From contig CAVRUR010000016.1 in assembly GCA_963724365.1 (NCBI GenBank), positions 108,643-172,642 of the forward strand: a stretch of DNA of 64,000 bases. Reading direction: 5' to 3'. This document shows, piece after piece, positions 1 to 8,609 of this stretch; position 1 is the stretch's first letter; each line of letters opens with the position of its first letter. A program made the translations under genes and the position numbers. The notes under the pieces were generated by a model, which saw only the letters and a program-made list of their open reading frames with translations, searched no databases and was not told the origin of the DNA. This DNA is from JALORV01 sp963724365. GTDB lineage: Bacteria; Pseudomonadota; Gammaproteobacteria; Burkholderiales; Burkholderiaceae_F.

Positions 1-836
1 CGGTCGAGCCGGACCTCCTGCATGATGGTCGCGGCAATCTCCTCGATCGATTTGGCGGTGGACGAGAGCCAGCGGATGCCTTCGCGTCGCATCATCCTTT
101 CCGCGGCGTCGACCTCGTAGCGACAGTTCTCGACCGAGGCATAGCGGCTGTTGGGTCGACGCTCGTTGCGTACCTCGGACAGCCGCTCGGGCGAAATCGA
201 CAGCCCGAAGATCTTGCCCTTGTACGGCGGCAGGGCCGAGGGCAACTGGTTGCGTTCGAAGTCCTCGGGGATCAGCGGGTAGTTGGCCGCCTTCACCCCG
301 TACTGCATCGCCAGGTAGAGGGTGGTCGGAGTCTTGCCGGAACGCGAAACGCCCACCAGGATCACGTCGGCCTTCTCCAGTCCCTTGGCCGACTGGCCGT
401 CATCGTGCGCCAGCGCGAAATTGATCGCCTCGATGCGGTTCTTGTAGTCCTCGGAGTTGGTCGCGATGTTGTGCGAGCGGCCGATCGTGTGCGCAGATTT
501 CATCCCGAGTTCGCGCTCGAGCGGCTCGACAAAGGTCTCGAACATCTCGATGAAGAAACCCTGAGCTTCCGCCCGCAGCGCTGCGGCCACCGGGGGATTG
601 ACCAGGGTCGAAAAGACGATGGCCCGCTTGCCATCACGCTCGCCGGCGTCATTGATACGTGAGGCGGCTTCGCGGGCCTTCTCGACAGAATCGATGAACG
701 GAATGCGTTGCGGCCGGTAACGCAGGTCCTCGAACTGGGTCATCACGCTGTGGCCCAAGGTCTCGGCCGTGATGCCAGTGCCGTCGGAAACGAAGAACAC
801 CGTCCGATCGAACGGGCCAAGGGGGCGGTCAGGCAT
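1..836 (-). CDS. ppsR: PEP synthase regulatory protein (kinase/pyrophosphorylase), 3' end cut by window edge
   Basis: Bifunctional enzyme that switches PEP synthase off by ADP-dependent phosphorylation and on again by phosphate-dependent dephosphorylation (known for the DUF299 family). The start ATG is the complement of 834-836; 278 codons are visible and the family is about 275 residues, so very little is missing. The N-terminus reads MPDRPLGPFDRTVFFVSDGT, typical of the family, and the P-loop GVSRSGKTPT is intact. The gene is divergent from ppsA, its target, across an 89-bp gap. Identification is firm; only the extreme C-terminus lies outside the window. Confidence 0.95.
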   Translation of the reverse strand, partial: MPDRPLGPFDRTVFFVSDGTGITAETLGHSVMTQFEDLRYRPQRIPFIDSVEKAREAASRINDAGERDGKRAIVFSTLVNPPVAAALRAEAQGFFIEMFETFVEPLERELGMKSAHTIGRSHNIATNSEDYKNRIEAINFALAHDDGQSAKGLEKADVILVGVSRSGKTPTTLYLAMQYGVKAANYPLIPEDFERNQLPSALPPYKGKIFGLSISPERLSEVRNERRPNSRYASVENCRYEVDAAERMMRREGIRWLSSTAKSIEEIAATIMQEVRLD

Positions 837-881
837 CAGGTCCTCGCTGGTGCGGCGCAGTATCGATGCGATGCCGCTCGG

Positions 882-899
882 TAGAATCGACGGATTCTA
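882..899. promoter_or_regulatory. Perfect 7-bp inverted repeat in the ppsR/ppsA divergent promoter region
   Basis: Arms TAGAATC (882-888) and GATTCTA (893-899) flank a 4-nt centre. The left arm contains TAGAAT, a plausible sigma-70 -10 box for ppsA. An operator or short hairpin would therefore overlap the promoter. This is inferred from sequence only; no -35 box is convincing. Confidence 0.4.
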
Positions 900-925
900 G
901 ACATACAACCACAGCAGGAGAGGGC

Positions 926-3319
926 ATGCCACGCGGCGAGTACGTCGTACCGTTCAGTCAACTGAGGATGACGGATGTCGAGGCCGTCGGTGGAAAGAAT
1001 GCGTCATTGGGCGAAATGTTGAGCCAGTTGTCGAGCGCGGGCATCCGGGTGCCCGATGGCTTTGCAACGACCGCGGACGCCTTTCGTGCCTTCATCGACG
1101 GCGGTGGCCTGCGACAACGCATCGCCGATGCGCTCGACCGACTCGACGTCGACGACGTACGCGCGCTGGCCGCGACCGGAGCCGAAATTCGTTCGTGGCT
1201 GGTCAACACCCCATTTCCGCACCAACTTGAAGACGATGTTACTTCGTCTTTTCAAGGACTTGAGAAATCTTCTTCAAGTGAAATGTCGTTTGCGGTGCGA
1301 TCCAGCGCAACCGCCGAGGACCTGCCGGACGCCTCCTTTGCCGGGCAGCAGGAGACCTTCCTGAACGTCGTCGGAATCGCAGCGATCCTCGACCGGATCA
1401 AGCACGTCTTCGCCTCGCTCTACAACGACCGGGCGATTGCCTACCGGGTCCACAAGGGGTTTGCCCACGCCGACGTTGCGCTGTCGGCGGGCATCCAGCG
1501 CATGGTCCGGTCGGATCGCGGCGCCGCCGGCGTGATGTTCACGATGGATACCGAGTCCGGTTTCCGCGATGTCGTCTTCATCACGTCGAGCTACGGACTG
1601 GGCGAGACGGTCGTCCAGGGGGCGGTCAATCCGGACGAGTTCTATGTGCACAAGCCGATGCTTGCGGCCGGCAAGCACTCGATCCTGCGCAAGTCGCTGG
1701 GATCCAAGCTGATCAAGATGGAGTTCGACCCTGCCGGCGGCGCCAGCCGGACCGTGCGTACGGTTGATGTATCCGACGCCGAGCGCCACCGCTTCTCGAT
1801 CACGGACGCCGACGTGCTCGAACTGGCGCGCTATGCGATGCAGATAGAACAGCACTACGGCCGGCCGATGGACATCGAGTGGGGCAAGGACGGTGCCGAC
1901 GGACGCATCTACATCCTGCAGGCGCGTCCCGAGACAGTGAAGTCGCAGGCAAGCGTCGAAACGCAGCAACGCTTCAAGCTGAAGGGCAAGGGAGCGGTCC
2001 TGATCTCCGGGCGCGCGATCGGCCAGAAGATCGGTGTCGGGGTCGTGCGCAACATCCGCAGCTCCGCCGAAATGGAGCGCGTGCTGCCGGGCGACGTACT
2101 GGTGACCGACATGACCGACCCCAACTGGGAACCGGTGATGAAGCGGGCGGCGGCGATTGTCACCAACCGTGGTGGCCGCACCTGCCATGCCGCCATCATT
2201 GCGCGAGAACTCGGCATCCCTGCCGTCGTGGGCTGTGGACATGCAACGCATGTGCTGAAGGAAGGCGCGACGGTGACGGTGTCCTGTGCCGAAGGTGACA
2301 CCGGCAACATCTATGCCGGCGCGCTCGAGATGGAAGTCGAGACGCTTCAGCAGGGGGCGCTGCCGAAGATCCCGGTCAAGATCATGATGAACGTCGGCAA
2401 CCCGCAGCTCGCCTTCGACTTCCAGGCCTTGCCGAACGCCGGCGTCGGCCTGGCGCGGCTCGAGTTCATCATCAACAACAACATCGGCGTGCATCCGAAG
2501 GCGGTGCTCGAGTATCCGAACCTCGATCACGACCTGAAGGTGGCGGTCGAACGGCTTGCCGCGGGCTACGACTCGCCGCGCGCCTTTTTCGAGGCCAAGC
2601 TCGCCGAGGGCATCGCGACGATCGGTGCGGCCTTCTGGCCGAAGCCGGTGATCGTGCGGATGTCCGACTTCAAGAGCAACGAGTACAAGAAGCTGATCGG
2701 CGGCTCGCGCTACGAACCCGACGAGGAAAATCCGATGCTGGGATTCCGCGGCGCGGCGCGCTACATCGCCGACTCGTTCCGCGAATGCTTCCGCATGGAG
2801 GCGGCAGCGCTCAAGCGCGTGCGCGAGGTCATGGGCCTGACCAATGTCGAGATCATGGTGCCGTTCGTGCGCACGCTGGGAGAGGCGAAGCGCGTGACCG
2901 AGCTGCTGGCGGAAAGTGGCCTGCAGCGCGGCAGCGGCGCAGTCGACGGAGCCGGCGGGCTGCGGCTGATCATGATGTGCGAAGTGCCGTCGAATGCGTT
3001 GCTGGCGAACCAGTTCCTCGACTACTTCGACGGCTTCTCGATCGGATCGAACGACCTGACCCAGTTGACGCTCGGGCTGGACCGCGACTCCGGGCTGGTC
3101 GCCGAGGGCTTCGACGAGCGCGATCCGGCGGTCAAGGCCCTGTTGCAGATGGCGATCAGTGCGTGCCGCGCCCGCGGCAAGTACATTGGCATCTGCGGGC
3201 AGGGTCCGTCGGACCATGCCGACTTTGCGGAGTGGCTGATGGAGCAGGGCATCGAGTCGATCTCGCTGAACCCGGACACCGTCGTGGCAACGTGGCAACG
3301 ACTGGCGCGCGCGGCATGA
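926..3319 (+). CDS. ppsA: Phosphoenolpyruvate synthase
   Basis: Converts pyruvate, ATP and water to PEP, AMP and phosphate for gluconeogenesis in the cytoplasm. The product is 797 residues, close to the 792 of E. coli. The start at 926 is preferred over the upstream in-frame ATG (866) because it follows the purine-rich AGCAGGAGAGG and the protein then begins at the family N-terminus before GGKNASLGEM. The ATP-grasp domain occupies roughly residues 20-355. The phosphohistidine domain carries GGRTCHAAIIARE with His421. The PEP-binding TIM barrel ends with the active-site Cys757 in GICGQGPSDH. Its divergent neighbour ppsR encodes the regulator. Confidence 0.97.
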   Translation: MPRGEYVVPFSQLRMTDVEAVGGKNASLGEMLSQLSSAGIRVPDGFATTADAFRAFIDGGGLRQRIADALDRLDVDDVRALAATGAEIRSWLVNTPFPHQLEDDVTSSFQGLEKSSSSEMSFAVRSSATAEDLPDASFAGQQETFLNVVGIAAILDRIKHVFASLYNDRAIAYRVHKGFAHADVALSAGIQRMVRSDRGAAGVMFTMDTESGFRDVVFITSSYGLGETVVQGAVNPDEFYVHKPMLAAGKHSILRKSLGSKLIKMEFDPAGGASRTVRTVDVSDAERHRFSITDADVLELARYAMQIEQHYGRPMDIEWGKDGADGRIYILQARPETVKSQASVETQQRFKLKGKGAVLISGRAIGQKIGVGVVRNIRSSAEMERVLPGDVLVTDMTDPNWEPVMKRAAAIVTNRGGRTCHAAIIARELGIPAVVGCGHATHVLKEGATVTVSCAEGDTGNIYAGALEMEVETLQQGALPKIPVKIMMNVGNPQLAFDFQALPNAGVGLARLEFIINNNIGVHPKAVLEYPNLDHDLKVAVERLAAGYDSPRAFFEAKLAEGIATIGAAFWPKPVIVRMSDFKSNEYKKLIGGSRYEPDEENPMLGFRGAARYIADSFRECFRMEAAALKRVREVMGLTNVEIMVPFVRTLGEAKRVTELLAESGLQRGSGAVDGAGGLRLIMMCEVPSNALLANQFLDYFDGFSIGSNDLTQLTLGLDRDSGLVAEGFDERDPAVKALLQMAISACRARGKYIGICGQGPSDHADFAEWLMEQGIESISLNPDTVVATWQRLARAA

Positions 3320-3416
3320 GCCGGGGCGCGTCGGTGGCACCATTCGTCGCCATGAACGCCGGCCCGCTTGATTTGCCACGTTCCATCCGCACGTAGCGCG
3401 AGAGGAAGGAACCGTC

Positions 3417-3845
3417 ATGGATAGCTACATCATATGGTTCGTCGTCGCCTTTGGGCTGCTGGTTGCCGAGTTGCTGACCGGCACCTTCTACCTGCTGGTG
3501 ATCTCCATCGCACTCGCGGTCGCCGGAGTGTCGGCGTGGCTCGGTGCACCGACGGCGCTGCAGTTCGTCGTGGCGGCCGCGATCGGCCTGGGCGGCTCGA
3601 TGTGGTTGCGTGCCACGCGCTTTGGCAAGAGGCTGCACGAGCGTGGCGACGATCGGGTCCAGAACATGGACATCGGCCAGTCTTTGCGCGTCGAGAACTG
3701 GACTGCTGCCCGCACCGCTCGCGCGAACTACCGCGGGGCAGTCTGGGATGTCGAGCTGGCTCCCGGTGAGCCGGCGGCCAGCGGCGAGTTCGTTATCCGC
3801 GAAATCAACGCCAATCGCCTGATCGTCGCACTCAAACCGCGCTAG
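3417..3845 (+). CDS. NfeD family membrane protein
   Basis: NfeD-type protein of 142 residues: two or three hydrophobic segments in residues 4-65, then a soluble C-terminal OB-fold-like domain of about 75 residues. These proteins are partners of SPFH (stomatin/prohibitin) proteins in membrane organisation and quality control. The next gene, 9 bp downstream on the same strand, encodes exactly such a protein, so the two form the classic nfeD-SPFH operon. The length fits the short NfeD1b class without the serine protease domain. A GAGAGGAAGG Shine-Dalgarno precedes the ATG. Confidence 0.88.
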   Translation: MDSYIIWFVVAFGLLVAELLTGTFYLLVISIALAVAGVSAWLGAPTALQFVVAAAIGLGGSMWLRATRFGKRLHERGDDRVQNMDIGQSLRVENWTAARTARANYRGAVWDVELAPGEPAASGEFVIREINANRLIVALKPR

Positions 3846-3854
3846 GAGACTGTC

Positions 3855-4796
3855 ATGCCGATTCCATACGTCGACGGGGTATCGATCATCGCGGTCGTCA
3901 TCCTCGTGGTGGCGGTCACCTTCGTCATCAAGGCGGTCAAGGTCGTCCCGCAGCAGAACGCCTGGGTGGTTGAGCGGCTCGGGAAGTTCCACGCGGTGCT
4001 GCAGCCGGGCTTGAACATAGTCATCCCGTTTGTGGACCGGCTCGCCTACAAGCACAGTCTGAAGGAGGTTCCACTCGACACGCCGAGCCAGGTCTGCATC
4101 ACCAGGGACAACACCCAGCTGCAGGTCGACGGGGTGCTGTACTTCCAGGTCACCGATCCGCAGCGGGCGTCCTACGGCGCCAGCAACTACATCCTTGCGA
4201 TCACGCAGCTGGCGCAGACGACCCTGCGCTCGGTGATCGGCAAGCTCGAACTCGACAAGACGTTCGAGGAGCGGGAGTTCATCAACCACAGTGTCGTGTC
4301 GGCGATCGACGAGGCGGCGATGAACTGGGGCGTGAAGGTGCTGCGTTACGAGATCAAGGACATTACGCCACCGAACGCGATTCTCCATGCCATGCAGGCA
4401 CAGATCACCGCCGAGCGCGAGAAGCGCGCACTGATCGCATCGTCCGAGGGCCGCAAGCAGGAGCAGATCAATATCGCCACCGGCGCGCGCGAGGCTGCCA
4501 TCGCCAAGTCCGAGGGCGAGAAGCAGGCGCAGATCAATGTCGCGCTGGGCGAGGCCTCGGCCATCGTCGCGATCGCCGATGCGACCGCCAAGGCCATCCG
4601 CCAGGTGGCTCAGGCCACGCGCGAACCCGGTGGAATGGAGGCGGTCAACCTCAAGGTTGCCGAGCGCTATGTCGACGCGTTCAGCAACCTCGCAAAGCAG
4701 AACAACACGCTGATCGTCCCGGCCAACCTCGGCGATGTGGCGGGCCTGATTTCAACGGCCATGACCGTCATCAAGGCACAACCGGCTGCTCAATAG
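3855..4796 (+). CDS. qmcA: SPFH/stomatin-prohibitin family protein (QmcA-like)
   Basis: Membrane-anchored stomatin-like protein of 313 residues. An N-terminal hydrophobic anchor (about residues 6-27) precedes the SPFH domain, which begins VVPQQNAWVVERLGKFH. A charged, alanine-rich coiled-coil region follows at about 190-270. Family members form large cage-like or lattice assemblies with NfeD proteins and modulate membrane proteases such as FtsH. The gene is translationally close to nfeD (9 bp gap, GGAG upstream). The symbol follows the closest E. coli relative by family; orthology is likely but not tested. Confidence 0.88.
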   Translation: MPIPYVDGVSIIAVVILVVAVTFVIKAVKVVPQQNAWVVERLGKFHAVLQPGLNIVIPFVDRLAYKHSLKEVPLDTPSQVCITRDNTQLQVDGVLYFQVTDPQRASYGASNYILAITQLAQTTLRSVIGKLELDKTFEEREFINHSVVSAIDEAAMNWGVKVLRYEIKDITPPNAILHAMQAQITAEREKRALIASSEGRKQEQINIATGAREAAIAKSEGEKQAQINVALGEASAIVAIADATAKAIRQVAQATREPGGMEAVNLKVAERYVDAFSNLAKQNNTLIVPANLGDVAGLISTAMTVIKAQPAAQ

Positions 4797-4805
4797 GACG
4801 ATCGG

Positions 4806-4916
4806 GTGGAGTTCGTCATTGCGGGCATCGGCCTGGTGCTGGCCGTGTGGATGATTCTCGGCGCGCGCGGCCGGCACCGCTCGACCGGGCAAGAGGACAA
4901 GGAACGGGACGGGTGA
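4806..4916 (+). CDS. Small single-span membrane protein, unknown
   Basis: A 36-codon frame starts at GTG 4806, nine bases after the SPFH stop codon, with AGGACG upstream. It encodes one hydrophobic segment (VIAGIGLVLAVWMILGA) followed by a basic, charged tail. The position in the nfeD-SPFH operon and the clear membrane span suggest a real short gene that could accompany the complex. I recognise no family, and the short length leaves room for chance. Confidence 0.45.
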   Translation: MEFVIAGIGLVLAVWMILGARGRHRSTGQEDKERDG

Positions 4917-4954
4917 GACGGCGATCGGCTGCCCGCGAGCCCTGAGGAGACGGC

Positions 4955-6853
4955 ATGGCGGCACCCACGATCGCAGCAGGCCTGCGGCAGCTTTTATCCG
5001 CCCACCTGCCGTTCTCCGCCATGGCGGCGGCAGACCTGGATCTGATCATCGACAGCGTCCAGATCGCCTACTACGCCCCCGGTGAGATCGTGCTGGCGCC
5101 CAGCGGCGCCGTTCCAACGCACTGCCTGATCGTCAAGCAGGGGCGTGTCCAGGGTGAGGCGCCCGACGCGAAAGGCATCGCCTACGAGGCCGGCGTCGGC
5201 GACTGCTTTCCCGTCGGAGCACTGCTTGCGGAACGCGCGGTGACGCTGACCTACCGCTCGGTCGGCGACACCTTTTGCCTGCTGCTGCCGCGCGAGAAGT
5301 TCTTCGAGCTCGCGCAGCGCAGCGGCCCGTTCATGGACATCTGCAAGCGTCGCCTCGGTGCGCTGCTCGACCTGTCGCGGCAGCAGTTGCAGCAGAACTA
5401 CGCAACCGAGGCGTCGGCTGAGCGAACGATGGGCACTCCGCTCGGGGAGCTGCTGCGGGCGCAGCCACTGACCTGTCCGCCGGATACGCCGCTGCGGGAT
5501 GCCTTTGGCCGGATGCATGCGAATCATGTCGGATCGATCGTGGTCGTCGAACAGAGCCCGGTGGGCGAGATCGTCAGCGGAATCCTCACGCGCACGGACC
5601 TGATCGGTCGCGTCATCCTGCCCGAGGTGCCACTGTCGACGCCGGTGAGCGCGGTGATGTCGCGCAAGGTCCTGACGCTGGACGCCGACGAGACTGCTGC
5701 CGATGCCACGCTGCTGATGGCTGAGCATTCGATCCGCCACATTCCGGTGCTGCGCAAGGTGGATGGCCGCACGCGCGTGGCGGGCGTGGTCTCGGAGCGT
5801 GACCTGTTTGCGCTGCAACGACTGACCGTCCGGCAGCTCGCCGTGGCGATCCGCCGCAGCGAGGACGTCGATGCCCTGGTCGTGGCGGCCGCCGACGTAC
5901 GGCGTCTGTCGCACCATCTGGTCGCGCAAGGTGTCGCTGCTGCGCAGCTGACTCGGCTGATCAGCCATCTGAACGACCAGCTGACCGTGCGCCTGCTGAC
6001 GCTCGGCACACAACGCTTTTCGGTCGATCCGCAGAGTTTCTGCTGGCTGTCGTTCGGGAGCGAAGGGCGGGGGGAGCAGACCATCGCCACCGACCAGGAC
6101 AACGGCATCCTGTACGTCGCGGATGCGACGACGCAGGAGCACATGCTCGAACTGGCCGACTGGACCAATGAGCAGCTCGCCGCCTGCGGTTTTCCGCTGT
6201 GCAAGGGCAATATCATGGCGCGCAACCCGGCCTGGTGTCTCGACTATGCAGGCTGGGATGCGCTGTTCTCGGGCTGGATTGACCGCGGCGATCCGGAAGC
6301 ACTGCTCAATGCCAGCATCTTCTTCGACTTTCGCCCGCTTTACGGCGACTCCGGCCTCGCCAACGGGCTGCGCGAGGAGGTCGTTCAGCGTGCTGAACGC
6401 AACGGGCGGTTCCTCAAGCAGATGGCAGGTAACGCCTTGCGCAATCGCCCGCCCGCGGGTCGTGGCATCGTCGATTCGCTTTTCGGCGAGGGCGGGCCCG
6501 CGCGGGTCGACCTGAAGATGCACGGCACCGTACCCTTTGTCGACGCGGCGCGCATCTGGGCGCTGGCGGCCGGCCTGCACGAGACCAACACAGCCGAACG
6601 CCTGAAGCGGCTGGGAGAGTCGGGCCGCTTGCCGGAAGTCGACGTGCGCGCGTGGGTGCCCTCGTTCGAGTTCTTCCAGCTAATGCGCCTGCGCGCGCAG
6701 CATCGCCGCGCTCAGATGTATGCAGGTACCGGCGACAATCCGAACGAAATCGAACTGGCCGAGCTCTCGGCGCTGGACCGCCGCATCGTCAACGAAGCTT
6801 TCCGACAGGCGCGCAAGGTGCAGCAGCGCCTTGAACTCGATTATCCGGGCTGA
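4955..6853 (+). CDS. Cyclic-nucleotide-binding / CBS / DUF294 nucleotidyltransferase-like protein
   Basis: Cytoplasmic signalling protein of 632 residues in three parts. A cyclic-nucleotide-binding-like N-terminus covers about residues 10-130. A pair of CBS domains follows (about 150-275; the second contains SIRHIPVLRK). A DUF294 putative nucleotidyltransferase then carries the GSEGRGEQT and TDQDNG motifs near 355-380 and an extended helical C-terminus. Family members are predicted to sense nucleotides and are often linked to carbon metabolism; the reaction is not established. It is followed by an exonuclease gene one base after its stop, a pairing common in this group of proteins. Confidence 0.85.
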   Translation: MAAPTIAAGLRQLLSAHLPFSAMAAADLDLIIDSVQIAYYAPGEIVLAPSGAVPTHCLIVKQGRVQGEAPDAKGIAYEAGVGDCFPVGALLAERAVTLTYRSVGDTFCLLLPREKFFELAQRSGPFMDICKRRLGALLDLSRQQLQQNYATEASAERTMGTPLGELLRAQPLTCPPDTPLRDAFGRMHANHVGSIVVVEQSPVGEIVSGILTRTDLIGRVILPEVPLSTPVSAVMSRKVLTLDADETAADATLLMAEHSIRHIPVLRKVDGRTRVAGVVSERDLFALQRLTVRQLAVAIRRSEDVDALVVAAADVRRLSHHLVAQGVAAAQLTRLISHLNDQLTVRLLTLGTQRFSVDPQSFCWLSFGSEGRGEQTIATDQDNGILYVADATTQEHMLELADWTNEQLAACGFPLCKGNIMARNPAWCLDYAGWDALFSGWIDRGDPEALLNASIFFDFRPLYGDSGLANGLREEVVQRAERNGRFLKQMAGNALRNRPPAGRGIVDSLFGEGGPARVDLKMHGTVPFVDAARIWALAAGLHETNTAERLKRLGESGRLPEVDVRAWVPSFEFFQLMRLRAQHRRAQMYAGTGDNPNEIELAELSALDRRIVNEAFRQARKVQQRLELDYPG

Positions 6854-6854
6854 C

Positions 6855-7475
6855 ATGGGAATCCTGGATTGGCTGTCAGGCCGAAGCCGCAAGCCGGGTT
6901 CCGAGCGCTGGGTCGTCGTCGATGTCGAAACCAGCGGAATGAACGTCGCCAGTGACGAGCTGATCGCCATCGGCGCGGTTGCGATGATCGATGGACGCGT
7001 CGTTCCGGGCGACAGCATCGAGATCATCGTCAAGCAGAGTGCGGTGAGTTCGCGCGAGAACATCCTCGTGCATGGTGTCGGTGCGCAGGCGCAACTCAAC
7101 GGCACCGATCCGGCGCATGCGGTGAGGGCGTTCATGGACTATGTCGGGCGCGCCCCGATGCTGGCGTTTCATGCGCCATTTGACCGCGGGTTCCTGGCCC
7201 GGGTCACCAAGCACTACGTGAATCAGCCGTTCGACAATCCGTGGCTGGACCTGGCCGAACTCGCGCCGGCACTGGATCCGAAAGCGCGGCTACGGTCGCT
7301 GGATGAATGGCTGCAGCACTACAGGATCCCGGTGTCCGTCCGGCACAGCGCGGCGGCCGACGCCTTTGCCACCGCCTTACTGATGGCGCGCCTGCTGCCC
7401 GAGGCGCGTAGACAGGGGTCGGTCGGATTCAACGCGATGCAGCAGCTGGCCCGGCAGGCCAAGTGGTTGCATTGA
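6855..7475 (+). CDS. DnaQ-like 3'-5' exonuclease
   Basis: Exonuclease of the DnaQ/DEDD family, 206 residues. Exo I motif is VVVDVETSGMN (catalytic Asp and Glu), Exo II is AFHAPFDRGFL, and Exo III is HSAAADAFATA with the paired His and Asp. The ATG at 6855 is the family start (MGILDWLS) and lies one base beyond the upstream stop codon, so translation is probably coupled to the CBS/DUF294 gene. It could be a stand-alone proofreading-like or RNA-processing exonuclease; no polymerase domain is attached, and it is too short for DNA polymerase III epsilon with its usual C-terminal tail. Confidence 0.85.
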   Translation: MGILDWLSGRSRKPGSERWVVVDVETSGMNVASDELIAIGAVAMIDGRVVPGDSIEIIVKQSAVSSRENILVHGVGAQAQLNGTDPAHAVRAFMDYVGRAPMLAFHAPFDRGFLARVTKHYVNQPFDNPWLDLAELAPALDPKARLRSLDEWLQHYRIPVSVRHSAAADAFATALLMARLLPEARRQGSVGFNAMQQLARQAKWLH

Positions 7476-7529
7476 GGTCGACCCTGCAGACTCCGGTCGT
7501 GCCGCCCACAGGCACCAGTCGGCGGAAGA

Positions 7530-7979
7530 CTATCGGCTGCGCTGCTTCAACAGGCGCGTCTGCTGGCGCTTCCAGTCCTTGTCGGCCTCACTTGATCGCT
7601 TCTCGAACTGCCGCTTGCCCTTCGCGAGTCCGACTTCGAGCTTGATGCGTCCTTTGAGGTAATGCAGGTCGAGCGGTACCAGTGCGTAGCCCGCGCGTTC
7701 GACCTTGCCGATCAGCTTGCGGATCTCTTCGGCGTTCAGCAGCAGCTTGCGGGTGCGGACCGGATCGGGGGTGATGTGCGTGGACGCAGTCGGCAGCGGG
7801 CTGATGTGCCCGTTCAGCAGGAAAAGCTCACCCGAGCGGATCACGACATAGGCTTCGTTGAGCTGCGCGCGACCGGCACGGATCGCCTTGACTTCCCAGC
7901 CCTCGAGGACCATGCCGGCTTCGTACCGGTCCTCGATGAAGTAATCGTGCTGCGCCTTCTTGTTCTGGACGATCGCCAC
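7530..7979 (-). CDS. smpB: SsrA-binding protein SmpB
   Basis: Binds tmRNA and delivers it to stalled ribosomes in trans-translation. The 149-residue protein starts MAIVQNKKAQHDYFIEDRYE and includes GWEVKAIRAGRAQLNE, diagnostic for SmpB. It ends in a basic tail (DWKRQQTRLLKQRSR). It is divergent from ratA, as in many proteobacteria. The 189-bp gap between them holds a strong inverted repeat on the ratA side. I saw no ssrA (tmRNA) gene in the window. Confidence 0.96.
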   Translation of the reverse strand: MAIVQNKKAQHDYFIEDRYEAGMVLEGWEVKAIRAGRAQLNEAYVVIRSGELFLLNGHISPLPTASTHITPDPVRTRKLLLNAEEIRKLIGKVERAGYALVPLDLHYLKGRIKLEVGLAKGKRQFEKRSSEADKDWKRQQTRLLKQRSR

Positions 7980-8025
7980 GGCAAACCGCCTGCCCGACGT
8001 GAATAGAATCCGCGTTTATATCTCA

Positions 8026-8166
8026 GAGAGCCTATCTCAGAGTCCCCGGTGGTCGCGGTGTTGGCCGGCTCGGCAGTAGGCCCGGCTACTGTCCTTCGCC
8101 AGCCGCCTTGCATCCACCCGCTTCTCTTGGCAACGCGATCCATCGGGGACTCTGAGATAGGCTCTC
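8026..8166. repeat. Perfect 22-bp inverted repeat ending 2 bp before ratA
   Basis: The arm at 8026-8047 (GAGAGCCTATCTCAGAGTCC plus CC) is the exact reverse complement of 8145-8166, with 97 bp between them. The pairing extends inward with one G-U pair and a bulge through TCGCG (8053-8057) and CGCGA (8134-8138). A 10-bp direct repeat, TATCTCAGAG, lies at 8019-8028 and 8033-8042. In RNA the right arm would occupy the place where the ratA ribosome-binding site should be. Whether it is an attenuator, a mobile palindrome or a small RNA is unknown. Confidence 0.85.
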
Positions 8167-8168
8167 AC

Positions 8169-8609
8169 ATGCCGCACGTCGAACGATCCGTCCTGGTCCA
8201 TTACAGCGCCGAGCAGATGTTTGATCTGGTGGCCGACGTTGAGGGCTATCCGGGCTTCCTGCCCTGGTGCAGCGGTGCGAAGGTTGCTCCGGACCATGGC
8301 GGCGGCCTGGACGCGAGCCTGGACATTGACTATCGCGGCATTCGCTCGAGGTTCACGACGCGCAACCAGTTGCGCTACCCGGAGCAGATCCGCATGTCGC
8401 TGGTCAATGGACCGTTCCGGTCGCTCGACGGTCACTGGCACTTCCATTCGCTGCGTCCCGGCGCGTGCAAGGTGCAGCTGAGCCTGCATTACGAGTTCGC
8501 CAGCGGACTGCTGGGGAGAGCGGTCGCACCCGTCTTCGATTTCATCGCGAACTCGCTGATCGACTCGTTCGCCCGGCGCGCCGAGTTCATCTACGGGCCG
8601 AGCGAGTGA
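8169..8609 (+). CDS. ratA: RatA-type START-like protein (ubiquinone-binding / ribosome association toxin family)
   Basis: A 146-residue Coq10/RatA family protein with a START-like lipid-binding fold, beginning MPHVERSVLVHYSAEQMFDL. Homologues were described as inhibitors of 70S ribosome formation in E. coli, and eukaryotic Coq10 binds ubiquinone; which role applies here cannot be told from sequence. The start at 8169 is chosen because it gives the family N-terminus. No Shine-Dalgarno is visible because the inverted-repeat arm lies immediately upstream. The stop overlaps the GTG start of rnfH by 4 bp (GTGA), so the two are co-translated. Confidence 0.9.
   Translation: MPHVERSVLVHYSAEQMFDLVADVEGYPGFLPWCSGAKVAPDHGGGLDASLDIDYRGIRSRFTTRNQLRYPEQIRMSLVNGPFRSLDGHWHFHSLRPGACKVQLSLHYEFASGLLGRAVAPVFDFIANSLIDSFARRAEFIYGPSE

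Noticed and set aside
1274..3418. Long minus-strand open frame (714 codons) opposite ppsA
   Set aside because: It is the antisense shadow of a high-GC gene; ppsA on the plus strand has full family similarity.
3156..4388. Minus-strand open frame across ppsA, nfeD and the SPFH gene
   Set aside because: It crosses three supported genes and its translation is His/Asp/Arg-rich shadow sequence.
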